64,000 nucleotides of DNA from Gnetum montanum. Lineage: Eukaryota > Streptophyta > Gnetopsida > Gnetales > Gnetaceae. The notes under the pieces were generated by a model. The model was not told where the DNA came from, made no database searches, and saw only the letters and a list, made by a program, of their open reading frames with translations. Position 1 is the stretch's first letter, and each line of letters starts with the position of its first letter. A program made the translations under genes and the position numbers. The stretch lies in the NCBI GenBank assembly GCA_015680685.1, contig MNCI01001825.1:889328-953327 (forward strand). The letters run 5' to 3'. Of the stretch, positions 33,650-44,830 are shown piece after piece.

Positions 33650-34871
33650 CCTAGTTTGTTGCTGTGTTATTCATGATGTCACTAAGGTTACGGTAACAAG
33701 CATTATGTGGGTTGGGGTCACTTACCATAACTTGCTCCAATGAAGAAACCTCTTCATTTTCTGTTTGATGATGTATATTAAGGACCATAACAGGGGGCTT
33801 CTCATTTTTTTGACCTTGGGTATGATCACCATATAATGCCAAGAATTGAAGGCAAGTCCTCTCATAATGTTGCCTCGTGTTATGGAGGTGGCAATAATCA
33901 TCATTAGCTGATGAACTTGGCTTTTATGGTTGTATAAGACCTTTGTTGTTGTTTCTCTTTAATTCAATTACTTCGTTTGAAAGTTTCTGAAATGAAGTTA
34001 ATATCTGGGTCATTTGATCTTGATCTTGAGTCATGGATTCAATAGGATTGGTTACATTGTTTGGGTTTATGATGGATTGGATTAAGGTCTTCGATTGATC
34101 ATCATTGAAACCAATGTTAAATGGTAGGAATGAAGAAGATGTGGAAGCTTGAAAATAGTTATTTGTAGGTTGAGTCATTTGGAGGGGAACAAGAGTTTGG
34201 AGCATAGTATTGGCCATTGGGAAAGTTGGTAGAGAGTTAGATTGCATGGGATTACTAATGCTCATCATTCGGAATTGAGTTTGAATACTGTTCATAAGGG
34301 TGATTTGCTCTAACTCCATGGCTTTAGCCATTGCTCTCTGTATTTTCGTTATGTTAGCTTCTGCTTTGATGGCATAGGCGAAGAATGGGTTGATGGTAGA
34401 GAGGTAAAAGTTGAGGATACCATTGAGTTGTGGGTGCATCTCACTTGGCACATAGGCGAACTGGTGAAGGAATCTAAGGTTATAATCCCTAACATTTTCC
34501 CCAGGTAGCTTTCTTAAGTTGGTGAAATTGCTAGATGCTATGGCAGGGCTTGTGAACTTGTCAAATTGAATCAAAAACTTATTTTTGAACTCCTGCCATG
34601 AGTTAATGGAGGCATTGGGGAGCATCAGAAACCATTGGGTTGCTTTGGTTCTGAAAGTTGTCACAAATACTCTACATGCCACATCATTTTGGACAATGTT
34701 ATGGATCCCAAGTAAGGTTTCGAAACATTGTACATGTTGGTCGGCATTGCTAGTAGGGTTAGTGGGATCTAAAAATAAATTTATATTTTAAAGTGATTTT
34801 GGGATATCATGATAATTTGTGAAGTTGAAGGGGTTGCTAACTAAGGGAGCCTAGGGTTGATTGGCTGCCAT
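33650..34871 (-). pseudogene. gag of element H
   Basis: It starts MAANQP at 34871 with an early stop. A retrotransposon gag domain is clear in the open frame 34682-33924: TKATQWFLMLPNASINSWQE, FKNKFLIQFDKF, LRKLPGENVRDYNLRFLHQF. A Gln/Asn/Ser/Met-rich tail follows, and then YCHLHNTRQHYERTC, a Cys/His cluster near 33890-33850. Gag with protease but no RT suggests a defective element that was packaged and copied in trans. Confidence 0.85.
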
Positions 34872-35198
34872 CTTAGTTCGGGTTTTTCTAGGAATAAAAC
34901 GTGGAAAGCGTAAGGCCTGTTGCTTTGTTAATGCAAAGAGATAGGTAATTGGTCGGTTAGAAGTAGAGGGAAGTTCACTCATAAAACAAAATTATAAAAT
35001 GTAATTATTAGAATAAAATTATAAAATTGCGTAAAAGAAAAGAAAATATTGAAATAACAATTTTTTTTGTTAAAAAAAACACTAAAATATGTTGATTTTT
35101 TTAAAAGAATACTAAATGTATAAAATTGCAAAACTTATAAAATTAAAAGGAGAAACAGTAAAATGCAAGATTTTAGAAAAATAAATTTAAAATTACAT

Positions 35199-35524
35199 NN
35201 NNNNNNNNNNNNNNNNNNNNNNNNNNNNNNNNNNNNNNNNNNNNNNNNNNNNNNNNNNNNNNNNNNNNNNNNNNNNNNNNNNNNNNNNNNNNNNNNNNNN
35301 NNNNNNNNNNNNNNNNNNNNNNNNNNNNNNNNNNNNNNNNNNNNNNNNNNNNNNNNNNNNNNNNNNNNNNNNNNNNNNNNNNNNNNNNNNNNNNNNNNNN
35401 NNNNNNNNNNNNNNNNNNNNNNNNNNNNNNNNNNNNNNNNNNNNNNNNNNNNNNNNNNNNNNNNNNNNNNNNNNNNNNNNNNNNNNNNNNNNNNNNNNNN
35501 NNNNNNNNNNNNNNNNNNNNNNNN
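35199..35524. other. assembly gap (326 N)
   Basis: A run of N lies in the 5' untranslated region of H, between PBS and gag. Open frames running through it are artefacts. Confidence 0.99.
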
Positions 35525-35754
35525 TGAGAATAGGAAATAAAGAGCTTGAAAATTCTTTTTTAAAAAAATTCACAGCAATGGCTGAAAATAAAAATTTTAA
35601 ATCAAACAAGTTTAAAATAAGGAAAATGAAATTTTCAGGAAATAAAAACAAAATAGGGAGTGGAAAAAGATAGAAAATAGATATTTTAGAAAATGGGATA
35701 ACAATGGTTAGAAAAATGGCAAAAAAAGCTGATAAACAAAAGGCGAAGAAAGGC

Positions 35755-35770
35755 CCTCCTTCTTGCGCCA
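35755..35770 (-). other. probable primer binding site of H
   Basis: The plus strand CCTCCTTCTTGCGCCA ends in CCA six bases before the LTR (35777). The last six bases (GCGCCA) agree with tRNA-Asp but the rest does not, so the primer tRNA is not settled. Confidence 0.4.
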
Positions 35771-35776
35771 AAAAAG

Positions 35777-36243
35777 TGTTGATGCATAAATTTTGGTTGT
35801 ACCAATACCAGAAAAGAAAACTTGTTTTAGGAGATTATTGCTTAGGGCGCCTCCCATATGGGTACAGAAACCCAGGAATAGACTCACTTGAAGAAGGACA
35901 AAGGAGAAGCTGGATCTCGCACCACCGAGAGAAATCATTGGGGAGAAGAAAGGCTCCACCGTTCTATGGCCTGCCACTGGCAAGAATCTGCGTTGTCACT
36001 GCTAGTTTGCTACAATAGCCTAGAAGGGATGAAAGAGGTCCCCGTAGTTGCTGGGAGGACCACTGCAACCTTCCACACGCCCTGGTTGTTGACGTGCTGC
36101 TATCCACTACAAAAAAATAAAGAAATCGTTGCCTGTGCATTTTCTGTTATCTTCTGCTGTTGCGTGCACTATGTGTTGCCAACGGGCAGGCAACAAGGAG
36201 AAAAAGCCTATAATGCATGTGTTGCGCACCTGAAACAGAAAAA

Positions 36244-36281
<38 letters not shown>

Positions 36282-36706
36282 GTAACTATCCTCTTGGTTA
36301 ACTTAGGATTTGAGCCTCCTCCTTCTCGCTGAAAGAGAAACTGTTGTTTTTGGTTTTTTAGCCCCTTCCTTCCCTGAGAAAGAGAAACTGTTGTTTTTGT
36401 TTTTTTTAGCCCCCTAGTACCCTAAGAAAGAGAAACTACTCCACCCTCTCATAATATAATGGGTTTAGCTATATGAGTTCTTTTTTTTTTATCATTCATC
36501 TCTATGAAAAGTAACTATGTTTTTACTTATTTTGCAATATTTTAAAATCATGTTTAATCATCTTTTTTCTATGTTTATTTTGGTCCTCCTTTGACTTTCG
36601 TGAAATAATGTTACATAATTTTTTTTTAATTTAAAAAAAAAAACTCATTATCTAATCTACTTTACATATTTCTAAGCCATCCAAGATATCACTCCTATAG
36701 TTTATT
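35777..36706 (-). repeat. 5' LTR of H, far end missing
   Basis: It starts TGTTGATGCATAAA and follows the other LTR to CCTATAGTTTATT. The last 135 bp of the LTR (matching 30706-30840) are absent. A (TA)n microsatellite lies at about 36248-36278, which the other LTR lacks. A deletion of about 200 bp relative to the other LTR is at about 35885. Confidence 0.85.
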
Positions 36707-36937
36707 GGTCGCAATTCACAATCTTCAAATGGCGAGGGTTGCCTCTTGTCTGTCAGTGTTCATTGCGTTCGTCTGTGTGTTGCTCTGCAATCGGAAATTA
36801 TCTTGAAATAAACGTTATTCGTCCATTTCCGTTTGCATGTGCACACTTGCAAAATTGCAGATTTGCCTCGGCTGTTGTTGATTTTCAGAATTCCAGCGTA
36901 AGCCACTGCAAACGAAGGCAGAGCGAGGAACGGAGAT

Positions 36938-37056
36938 TGGATCGGATTGGATCAAGGCGCCCTAGCAGATCTCAGGCAGATCTCGCTGCCTGTGAGATCG
37001 GATCGGATCAGATCAAGGCACCTTTGCAAATCTCAGGCAGATCTTGTTGCCTGTTC
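36938..37056 (+). promoter_or_regulatory. LINE-1 5' UTR tandem repeat, likely promoter region
   Basis: Two units of about 60 bp carry GATCGGAT(C/T)GGATCA, GATCAAGGC and the block ATCTCAGGCAGATCT followed by GTTGCCTG or GCTGCCTG. Repeated GGATC/GATCG motifs in a GC-richer stretch just before ORF1 fit an internal LINE promoter. Confidence 0.5.
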
Positions 37057-37118
37057 TGTTTTGTGATCGTGGAAGAGAAGGCTCTTTGACCTATTTTAGA
37101 TTAGCTCCTTCGGCTGCC

Positions 37119-38029
37119 ATGTCGCCAGATGGTGGCTCCACTTCTTCCGAGCCATTCTACGAGCTTCCTGATGATTTTTTTGAATCTATCACCCACGACA
37201 TTTCTAGCAGGTATGTATTTATGCAAATTTTAGGCTACTACCCCGCTCTTCTAGCTTTTTGCATCATGTCAACTCTGTTTGGAAAGATTGTGATTTGATA
37301 GCTTCACATGTTCGATATTTATCTAATTCTTTTCTACTTGTTGAGTTTATTAACTCAGAGATGGTCTCTGAAGCTCTTAGCATTAGTTTCTTTCACCATC
37401 GTCATGCTTTATTAATTATTCGCAAGTGGACTCCTTCTCTCAACCCAACTTCTCCTGAATTTTGGAAAATCCCTTATTTTGTAGAGTTACCGAATCTCCC
37501 CTTGATTTTTGAAAGAGTTGAAAGGGATATTGTGTCTCGCCTTGGATTAATCAAACACACTAAATCCTTAGGTACACCTAGTGGCCTTCGTAGGACTTGA
37601 TATATGATTGAAGTGGACTTAAACTCTCTTAGACGAGAACTTATTTTGCGTGCAGGTGGTATTAACTATATGCAAAAGGTGGTCTATTACAACCTTCCCA
37701 ACTCTTGTCACTATTGCCACCAAGAGGGTCATATGTTTGTCTCATGCCCCTTTATGTTACGAAAGAAGGTAGCACAAGCACGATCACAACAATCCTCCCC
37801 TACTGATCCTAAGGTTTTCTCTATTAGCAACAAGGCTCCTCGCACACCTAGATCTCAAAGTAAGGTTACCAAAAAGCCACCTCCTCATGCTTCTTCATTA
37901 GCTAAGGGAAAACACCCATACGTTTTTACAGCTTCTAACAACCCTCCTATTGATGATGACAGATTTCAAACAGTTCCCCTCAATAGGAAACGTCGGGGTA
38001 TGCCTTTTACCAACGACGTTACACTTTAG
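37119..38029 (+). pseudogene. LINE-1 ORF1: DUF4283-like, CCHC zinc-knuckle protein
   Basis: It starts MSPDGGSTSSEPFYELPDDF. A one-base shift occurs in the T-run near 37255, after which the frame continues VNSVWKDCDLIASHV, WKIPYFVELPNLPL, and so on. A TGA (37598-37600; CGA to TGA likely) then interrupts it and the same frame goes on with MIEVDLNSLRRELILRAGG. The zinc knuckle CHYCHQEGHMFVSC (C-x2-C-x4-H-x4-C) is near 37708-37750, followed by a basic, Pro/Ser-rich tail. Plant L1 ORF1 proteins of this layout bind the element RNA. Confidence 0.88.
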
Positions 38030-38160
38030 TCCAACCAATCCACTCAAACTCTCTTACTCACCCACAATCCCTTTACTGCCATTGATCACAACCAGGAAAT
38101 GATTTCTTTAGACATTGTTAACTCTGCAACTAGGGCGAGGGCCTCCTCCCCCTTCTCTGG

Positions 38161-41100
38161 ATGTTAGTCTATTCTTAGAATGTTCGGGGGCTCTCCAATC
38201 ACCTCCAAACACGGGTGGCCGGTGCTTTTATTCGCTCTCGACCTTTGCTTCCTGACTTCCTTCTCCTGCAAGAGGTTAAAATTTCTACTCTGGATGCAAT
38301 TATTGCAGGCAATAGCATCCTACTTGACTCTATTGTCTTTTCCACAAATCATATTACTGGTCAAGGTGGTGCAGCCCTTATTATCAATAAATCCTGGTCT
38401 AACAAAATTCTCTCTCATGGTAGTCACACCTCTTTTGTTTGGGCTACTCTTCAAGGTGCTTCTGGTCCTTTTGGCATTTGTAATATTTATGCTTCCAGTA
38501 CTCCTACCACTAGGGCCAGTGTTTGGCAGTTTCTCCTTCACAGTCTACCTAACATTTCTTGGCTCTTTGGAGGTGATTTTAATATGATCGAACATCCTTA
38601 TGATAAAGTTGGTGGAGCCTCTTCTCAACTTACCAGCCTCGAGCTTTCTAGTTGGAGTGATGTTAAGGAGCTCTTTTGTCTCTCTGATGCTGCCAGCTCT
38701 AACGTGAATCGTGAAGGTTGGTTTACTTGGTCCAACCTTAGGATTGGTGCTGATTGCATTTGTGAGTGACTTGATCGATTTTATTTCTCTAGTTATTCCT
38801 CATGGTTTTGTGATGGTCATGTTAAGGTCCACCTTGATGCTACCCTCTCAGACCACTTTCCAATTTCTCTCACTTGGACCTTTGGTTCTAAATCTTTAGC
38901 TCAACATCGCCAACTTTTTCGCATGAATGCCTCTTCATTTCTTACTCCTTCTGGTAAACGTCTTTTGACATCTCTTTGGAATGCAAAGAGAAGGCCATCA
39001 GACAATTTAGATTGGATTGACTGGTGGTTGTGTGCCACTTCTCGTATTTGCAACTTTGCTCGTTGGTTGGGCAAGCAATATGCTAAGAAACGTAGGTCTA
39101 TTGAGGCGAATGTTAGTTCTGAATTGCAACAACTTAACTCTGCACTTCAACATGACCCTTTTAATGTTGCTCTTCAACAACGGCTAACTTATGTTCGCTC
39201 AGTTAAACAAAAATGGGATATGTACTCTGCTAGAAGTGCTTTCATCAAGAGTCATCTCAACTGGTTAAGAATTGAGGGAGAACCCTGTAAAGAGTTCTTT
39301 AAATTTTTAAAGGGTAGAGGTACTTTCCCTACTATAGAACGTTTGGAAGTGAATGGCCAACTTACCTCCGATCCTCATGTTATAAATGGTTTTCTTGAAC
39401 AACATTTTCAATGCCTCTTTGTCTCCAATGGGTTTGATCAGGATGAGTTTGCTACTAACTCAGATCACCTACCTAGTATTGTCCATAGCAGTCACAATCA
39501 TCTTCTCGCTCAAGATATCTCTCTTTCTAAAATCAAGGCTGCTGTGTTTAGCCTGGCCAATGATAAAGCCCCTGGTTTTGATGGCATCCCCATTGAGTTT
39601 TTTAAGAATCATTGGGATATTGTGGGTTCAGACCTCTCTTATGTTTTTGCAGAAGCCATAAATCAATAGTCTCTCGGTCCTGAGTTAAATAGAGATGTCA
39701 TCTGTCTTATTCCTAAAACAGGTGATCCTTCATTGATTGGTAACTGGCGTCCTATCACTCTCCTTAACTCTGTTTACAAGATTTTGGCTAAATGTCTTGC
39801 TAATAGACTGAAGCTAATTATCCCTCAGATCATTACCCCAATGCAAACAGGCTTTGTTAAGGGTAGGTATATTCTTGATAATGTTGTTGCGGCTTGGGAA
39901 GGTATGCAATGGGCCGAGGACTCCAATCAAAACATTGCTTTTCTTAAGCTTGATTATGCTAAAGCGTATGACAAAATTGAGTGGAAATTTGTTATTGCTT
40001 GCCTTCATAAATATGGTTTTCACATTAATTTTATTAAAATGGTGGAGACTCTTTTTGCCGACGCCAATGCCCTTGTGGCTACTAACGCTGGCTTAACTAA
40101 TTGCTTCAAGCTTGAGCGCTCTGTTAGGCAAGGTTGTCCTCTTGCTCCTTACCTCTTCATTCTTGCTGCGGACTTTTTGTGTCATGCTATTCATAAGGAT
40201 AAGGAACAAAATTTGCTTCAAGGTATTTTCATTGATCATAATGTTCCTTCCTTATTGAATATGCATTTTGCTGATGACTCATTCTTTATGATAAAAAATG
40301 ATGCTCTTATTGCTGATCGTCTTTTTTATCGCATTGATCAATATTGTAGACTCTCTGGCTCTCAGATTAATTGGTTCAAATCTTCTATCTTTTGCAACAA
40401 AGAGGTTCAAGCCTGGGCGTTGTCTAAGTCTTGGCAATTTTTAGGAAAGGATCAAGTTTTTAAGCTTCTTGGCATTCCCTTTTCTTTTGGCGGATCATCC
40501 AAAACATTATGGGATGTCACTGTGAAGAAACTTGAACAAAAGCTTATTAAGTGGAAGGAAAAGAAGCTATCTATGGCTGGTAAATTTATTGTCTGCAAGC
40601 ATATTCTCCAAGCTACCCATGTGTATTACTCTTCTTGTTGGGCTCCTAGCATCTCTGCTTATCGTCGCATTGATCAACTAGTCAAACACTTTCTTTGGAA
40701 CAGCAGCCATACTAAGAAAGGATTTTGTCGGGTTGCTTGGAACGTCTGTACTTCTCATAAAGAGGACGACGGTTTGGGCCTCATTAATTGCTACAAACAG
40801 GGCATTGTGTTATGTGCCAAATGGATGGCCAAATGCTTATCTGGCTCTGAACCTTGGAAGCTTCTTTTCCTTAAACGCATACAGCTTGGGAAGCCCAAAG
40901 GTAGTAATTATTGGAATAATACTCATTTCCTTAACTGGATTCTTTTTCCCACTGGTATTACCATTTCTGGTTCTGTTGTCATCAAACACATTTGGAAGGC
41001 ATGGTGTTATATCAGTCAGTTTTGGAACTTTAACACTATCACTATTTCTTCCTCTACACTTGATAAGCTTTCTCCTTGGTGGATTCCCATTCACAATGAA

Positions 41101-41892
41101 CCTTGGGCCATTAAGCGTCCTCGTCTATGTAGCACTTGGGATAAGCTTGGCATCTCCTCCCTCTCCTCTCTTCGCATTCATAATCGTTGGATTACTTGGA
41201 CTGAATGTCACCTTATTTACGGTATTAATGCTGCTCAAAAGTCTACCTTTTGTACGATTTTGGATAGCTTGAACAAAAGTGTTGTTATTCAAGACTCCCT
41301 TGGTGGTTTTTTAGATCTTTCTTGGATTTCTGGTCATCAAGTTTTTCCCTATCATTCTAAGATTGTTTACTCTCTTATTAATTCCACTACTAATATTTGG
41401 CCTAGATTCAACCATCTTTGGCAAGTTAATCTTAATGTGCAGGTTTGGAAGCAACGTATTCAGACTATTTGGACTACTCCTACTTCTTCAAAGATTCAAC
41501 ATTTTCTGTGGTATCTGATTCACCAAGGTCTTCTTGTGGGTGTTCGGCGCTCTCATCTGGGGGTTCCTGACCCGCGATGTCCTATTTGTCACAGGGAAGA
41601 TGCATTTACTCACTGTTTTTTTTTCTTGTCCCCTTGCTCATAGCTCTTGGATTTGGTGTGGTAGGTTTTTACAGGGTTTTCGACCAAGCTTGGATGAGGT
41701 TCTTTTTGGTGACACTCCGCATTTTCAAGGCCTTTGATTTATATCTGGTGTCGCCTTCGTCCCCTTATTCTCCATGCTATTTGGAAATTTCATTGTAATG
41801 TGGTTTTTCAACGTGATTCTCCTAGTAATATTCTCTCCTTGTCCATTCAAGGAGACATTGTTCAACAGCTAATGCTGCAGTTGAGCTCTTGA
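38161..41892 (+). pseudogene. LINE-1 ORF2: endonuclease - reverse transcriptase
   Basis: One frame from 38161 to 41643 has stops at 38176 (W in WNVRGL), 38767 and 39667. Endonuclease motifs: LLLQEVKI, FGGDFNMIE, SDHFPI. RT motifs: DKAPGFDGIPIEFFK, GNWRPITLLN, FLKLDYAKAYDKIEW, VRQGCPLAPYLF, and the catalytic HFADDSFF. The end has the plant L1 zinc motif CPICHREDAFTHCFF. One extra T in the T9 run (41616-41624) shifts the frame into FFSCPLAHSSWIW, and a second shift near 41740 leads to WKFHCNVVFQR and the stop at 41892. The open stretch 39733-41643 (636 residues) marks a fairly recent insertion. It would nick target DNA and copy LINE RNA there. Confidence 0.93.
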
Positions 41893-42212
41893 ACTTTTTC
41901 TCTCCCGTTTTTCCTAATTTCTTGTAGTTTCTCCTCTTTTGAGGTGAGCTTTTCCCCTTTGGCTATTAGTGTCTCCTTCTTTGAGACCTCTTCATCTTTT
42001 TTGTCCCTTTCTTTTATCCCCTTTGTACTATTTTCTTTTTTCTCTATTAATTAAATTTATTTTTTGGGGTCCACGCACACTGCAATAATTTTATCATCTC
42101 TCTCTCTCCTTGTTACGTTATTTAAATTAATAATTAAAAACACCCTTTCATTATTTAATTTCATTCAGCCAGGAAGGCAGTTTGCAGGGAAATTTAATTT
42201 GTTAAAGGATAC

Positions 42213-43175
42213 CTCATCGATCATACTCAGCAGACCAATTGCTCTGGCACGAAGAAGGCATCCTGGAAAAACTGGTTCCTGTTCATTTATTTGAATAATT
42301 GATTAGCACATCAATTGAAGTACTGATTTATCATCAAAATTAGAGCCCTTTGGATGTATTAAATAGTAGATATGCACATTAAGAAAATTACAAGATTATT
42401 AGTGTATCCATAAATGTGCAAACCAGGAAATTAAAGTAAAAGTAATTAGTAACAGCTACTGACCTGCATGAGGATCATTACATCAATAGGATCATTGTGT
42501 ACCAGGGATTAAGCCGTAATTGTGTGGATAAAGTACTGATGAGTGCAATATTCTATCAACCTTCTCAGAAAAAACATTTCACCATTAATAATAATTTATA
42601 GATACATACATACTAGGTTTGTATGCTTTTTAGTTTTATCATATCAGTATAACAGATGAAATCACTTTAAAATCAGGTTTGGATTTGCAGGTGTCGCCTT
42701 CATCACACCAGTATTCTTGTCCAACTCATACTTCACCTTGCTTCCCCTTCCAATCTCAACAATCTGGCAAATAAGGTGTTCTTGAGGATTCCACAGGACT
42801 ACTATAAAAAAGAAAAAACGCAAACAAGAATAAACCTCTTCACATTTTAACTATGAAAACAATAATGCAAAGCGTTAGACTACAAAAATGTGCTTCCTTT
42901 TTAATTTATATTACTCGGGTAATAATAACATACACAGTTGAATACAGACGGAGCATCAGGTCCTGCGGCAAAGTATTATATGCAATGTTAAAATCATGTA
43001 AACCAAAATTAAGGAATTAAAAAAATTACATTATCAATGTTTCCTAATAAACTAATAAATTAGTAAAGTCATAGCCCTAAACTAGTTTTACTAAGTAGCC
43101 ATGTATTACCGATGCTGACATCATGCCAAGCATGTGCGACTCAGGCCCTGTGATCGTCATTATTAAATTGTGCAG
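42213..43175 (-). pseudogene. soluble inorganic pyrophosphatase pseudogene (four exons kept)
   Basis: Exons on the minus strand: (1) about 43175-43110, with VAHAWHDVSIG after an in-frame TGA, donor G|GTAATA; (2) 42763-42698 (start may reach 42799), IVEIGRGSKVKYELDKNTGV-MK, acceptor TTTGCCAG, donor GC instead of GT; (3) 42560-42464, VDRILHSSVLYPHNYGL and, after an 11-bp deletion that shifts the frame, NDPIDVMILMQ, donor GT; (4) 42278-42213, EPVFPGCLLRARAIGLLSMI-DE, acceptor ACAG, donor GT. This is the family I pyrophosphatase fold of plants (HPWHD, VEIGKGSKVKYE, YPHNYGFIP, DNDPMDVLVL, PGCFLRARAIG), an enzyme that splits pyrophosphate in the cytosol. The catalytic D-x-D-P-x-D segment is mostly lost. 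The last exons are missing: LINE-1 begins about 150 bp further on. Introns are kept, so it is not a retrocopy. Confidence 0.88.
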
Positions 43176-44700
43176 CTGCAGAACTCATGTCTTTACCTCT
43201 ATCTGCATTATTTAATTAAATCAAAGGGCTATCAAATAAGTGGGCTACAAATGATACAACTTCACTGCAAATAGTATTGTGAGAATGTGAAAGAGTAACT
43301 TAAATATTTCATCACGGACAGATATTCATTGTTGAAACTGACATTTTATTAGGTTGGATTCTTTGGATCGATTAGATAGCAGAAATATACATGTGATGAA
43401 CTTTAAAAACATTATTTAAAAGATTACTAATATTCTGGGTAACATTTTGAACAAATCTATCACATTTGCAACTATAATATCCATTTATGTATAATATGCT
43501 ATAATGCAAAACATGGCAAGAAAATGTAATATTCCTGAACAAACTTGCCAATGTCTCTCCCTTCTTTTACTATAACGAAGACATTATATTTCAAACTCAA
43601 ACCAAATAAGAGGCAAATGCCAGCAAAAATTTGCAATAAGTAATATGCTGACTACTACCCAGGGTTGACATTCACGTTTGGCCAAAACAAAGCCAATAGT
43701 CAAATTAAACTTTTGAGTACCTACAAGGAGTTTACTGAATTTACAGCTTTCCGCAACAAAACTCTAAGCAGGAGAAAAAAACATAAAAAATCTCTATTGC
43801 AAATTAAAAGCTCACGTTCTCATGCAAATCCAGAGCGTATATAAAAGAAAGAGGGTTGCAGGCAAAATGATAAACGGCATCGGTAGAAATACCAAAAATC
43901 ACAAGAGGTACAACTCAAGGAAACGTGAGTCTCTCTTGTTTTTTTCTTCTTCTGTTGCAATGCTTGGCTTGGTGGCAATGCTTTCGCTGCTGCTGCTGCT
44001 TTGTTTTGATTGAATGACCTGTCATGTCAAATAGAAAACGAAGTTAAAGTAAAAGAAAGGCGCGAAGCCCAATGGAACGTCTGCATTCATGGTTGCAAAC
44101 TGCAGTTCTTCATCTTCCTTGCCGTTGTTTCAGATTCCAATTTCAAATCAATCCACCAAACCTTTCCAAATATATAATTCAACTTCCAATCTCAAATCAA
44201 TCAACCATAAATAATGCTGTATCACTGTAATCATGTAAGAAAGCATCATATATGAATAATGAATCGTCTGGCCTGACTCCTACTTGGTTGGTCCGCCTCA
44301 TCAATTTTATTCCAAAACAAAATCTTCAATTAAATGACAGAGCTGTGTAAACTAATCGATTACATTCATCATGCTATTGCAATCCTCTTCGCTCCAATTT
44401 CTTCCAAGTTTTTACAGTAACAGTAACCTCGAAGCATATCACAGTAAATAATTAACATGTTACAGAACTTCCCCGTCTTAAGGGTCATGGTCGGGTGGCT
44501 CAATGCTAAGGGCATGTGGATTACCCAAAGCCAAACCTCCTTTTTCCTCTCTTCTTTGTCTGTTTTTACTAAACCCTTGTATTAAGACTTGACAAGACTT
44601 TAGCATTAAGGACGTTACTCCAAATGATTCTCATATACTTGATGCATGAGTTGATATCTCTTTATCTCACTATTTTTTTAGTGGATTTGATATTTCTTTA
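43176..44700. other. no recognised gene (upstream side of the pyrophosphatase pseudogene)
   Basis: AT-rich, non-repetitive within the window. It may hold the first exon, promoter and leader intron of the pyrophosphatase gene, but I could not recognise an N-terminal exon. A CTG/GCT-rich stretch near 43975-44000 and open frames of about 60 codons have no known motif. GGTGGCTCAATGCTAAGGGC near 44494 looks slightly tRNA-like, but no B box follows. Confidence 0.4.
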
Positions 44701-44830
44701 GCAAATATATTTAGAATGACATGCAATGCCATGATTGCGTGATCCTTTAGGAGGATCCACCACTTCTTTGCCATTCCATGACCTCTCCCATGATTTATAT
44801 GAATCTATTATTTAGGAAATTTTTGGAAGG
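44700..44830 (+). pseudogene. LINE-2 ORF1 start, fragment left of element F
   Basis: GGATCCACCACTTCTTTGCC, then ATTCCATGACC, then CATGATTTATATGAATCTAT match the ORF1 start of LINE-1 (37125-37205) position by position. The fragment ends in GAAGG (44826-44830), the target duplication of element F, and continues at 54857. Confidence 0.7.

Larger units (their letters stand above)
29540..36706 (-). mobile_element. Element H: Tat/Athila-branch LTR retrotransposon lacking RT
   Basis: This family differs from the other LTR elements. Its LTRs begin TGTTGATG and end CATCAACA (8-bp inverted ends). Minus-strand order: 5' LTR (36706-35777, far end lost), PBS area, gag (34871-33650), protease (33472-32939), the C-terminal piece of integrase (32525-32090), a long 3' untranslated part, PPT (complement of TTAGCCCCCAAAC at 30843) and 3' LTR (30840-29540). 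No RT, RNase H or integrase core lies between protease and the integrase tail, which are only about 0.4-0.5 kb apart. Confidence 0.88.
36707..42065 (+). mobile_element. LINE-1: L1-type non-LTR retrotransposon, nearly full length
   Basis: A 5' UTR with tandem repeats (36938-37056), ORF1 (37119-38029), ORF2 (38161-41892) and a T-rich 3' UTR. It is much better preserved than the LTR elements: one frameshift and one stop in ORF1, three stops and two frameshifts in ORF2. The left edge is set by the end of similarity between the two H LTRs. The right edge is uncertain, because there is no clear poly(A) tail and TTTATT at both edges is only a weak duplication. Confidence 0.88.

Noticed and set aside
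35163-35771. Open frames of 125 and 192 codons on both strands across the N gap
   Set aside because: Same artefact; the readable parts are the 5' untranslated region of H.
36739-37089. 116-codon frame in the LINE-1 5' UTR
   Set aside because: It covers the tandem GGATC repeat and ends before the well-supported ORF1 start; no motif and no counterpart in LINE-2.
40733-41272. 179-codon frame inside LINE-1 ORF2
   Set aside because: Out-of-phase shadow of ORF2; the ORF2 frame has clear RT and zinc motifs here.
41735-41760. Similarity of GGTGTCGCCTTC in LINE-1 (about 41748) and in the pyrophosphatase exon (about 42690)
   Set aside because: Only 12 bases in different contexts; taken as chance, not as evidence for transduction.
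43822-44013. 63-codon plus-strand frame with a hydrophobic Leu-rich end
   Set aside because: Looks like a small membrane protein but has no support beyond length; may be non-coding DNA upstream of the pyrophosphatase pseudogene.
44486-44580. tRNA-like start GGTGGCTCAATGCTAAGGGC
   Set aside because: No B box at a fitting distance, no tail and no second copy; not enough for a SINE or tRNA call.
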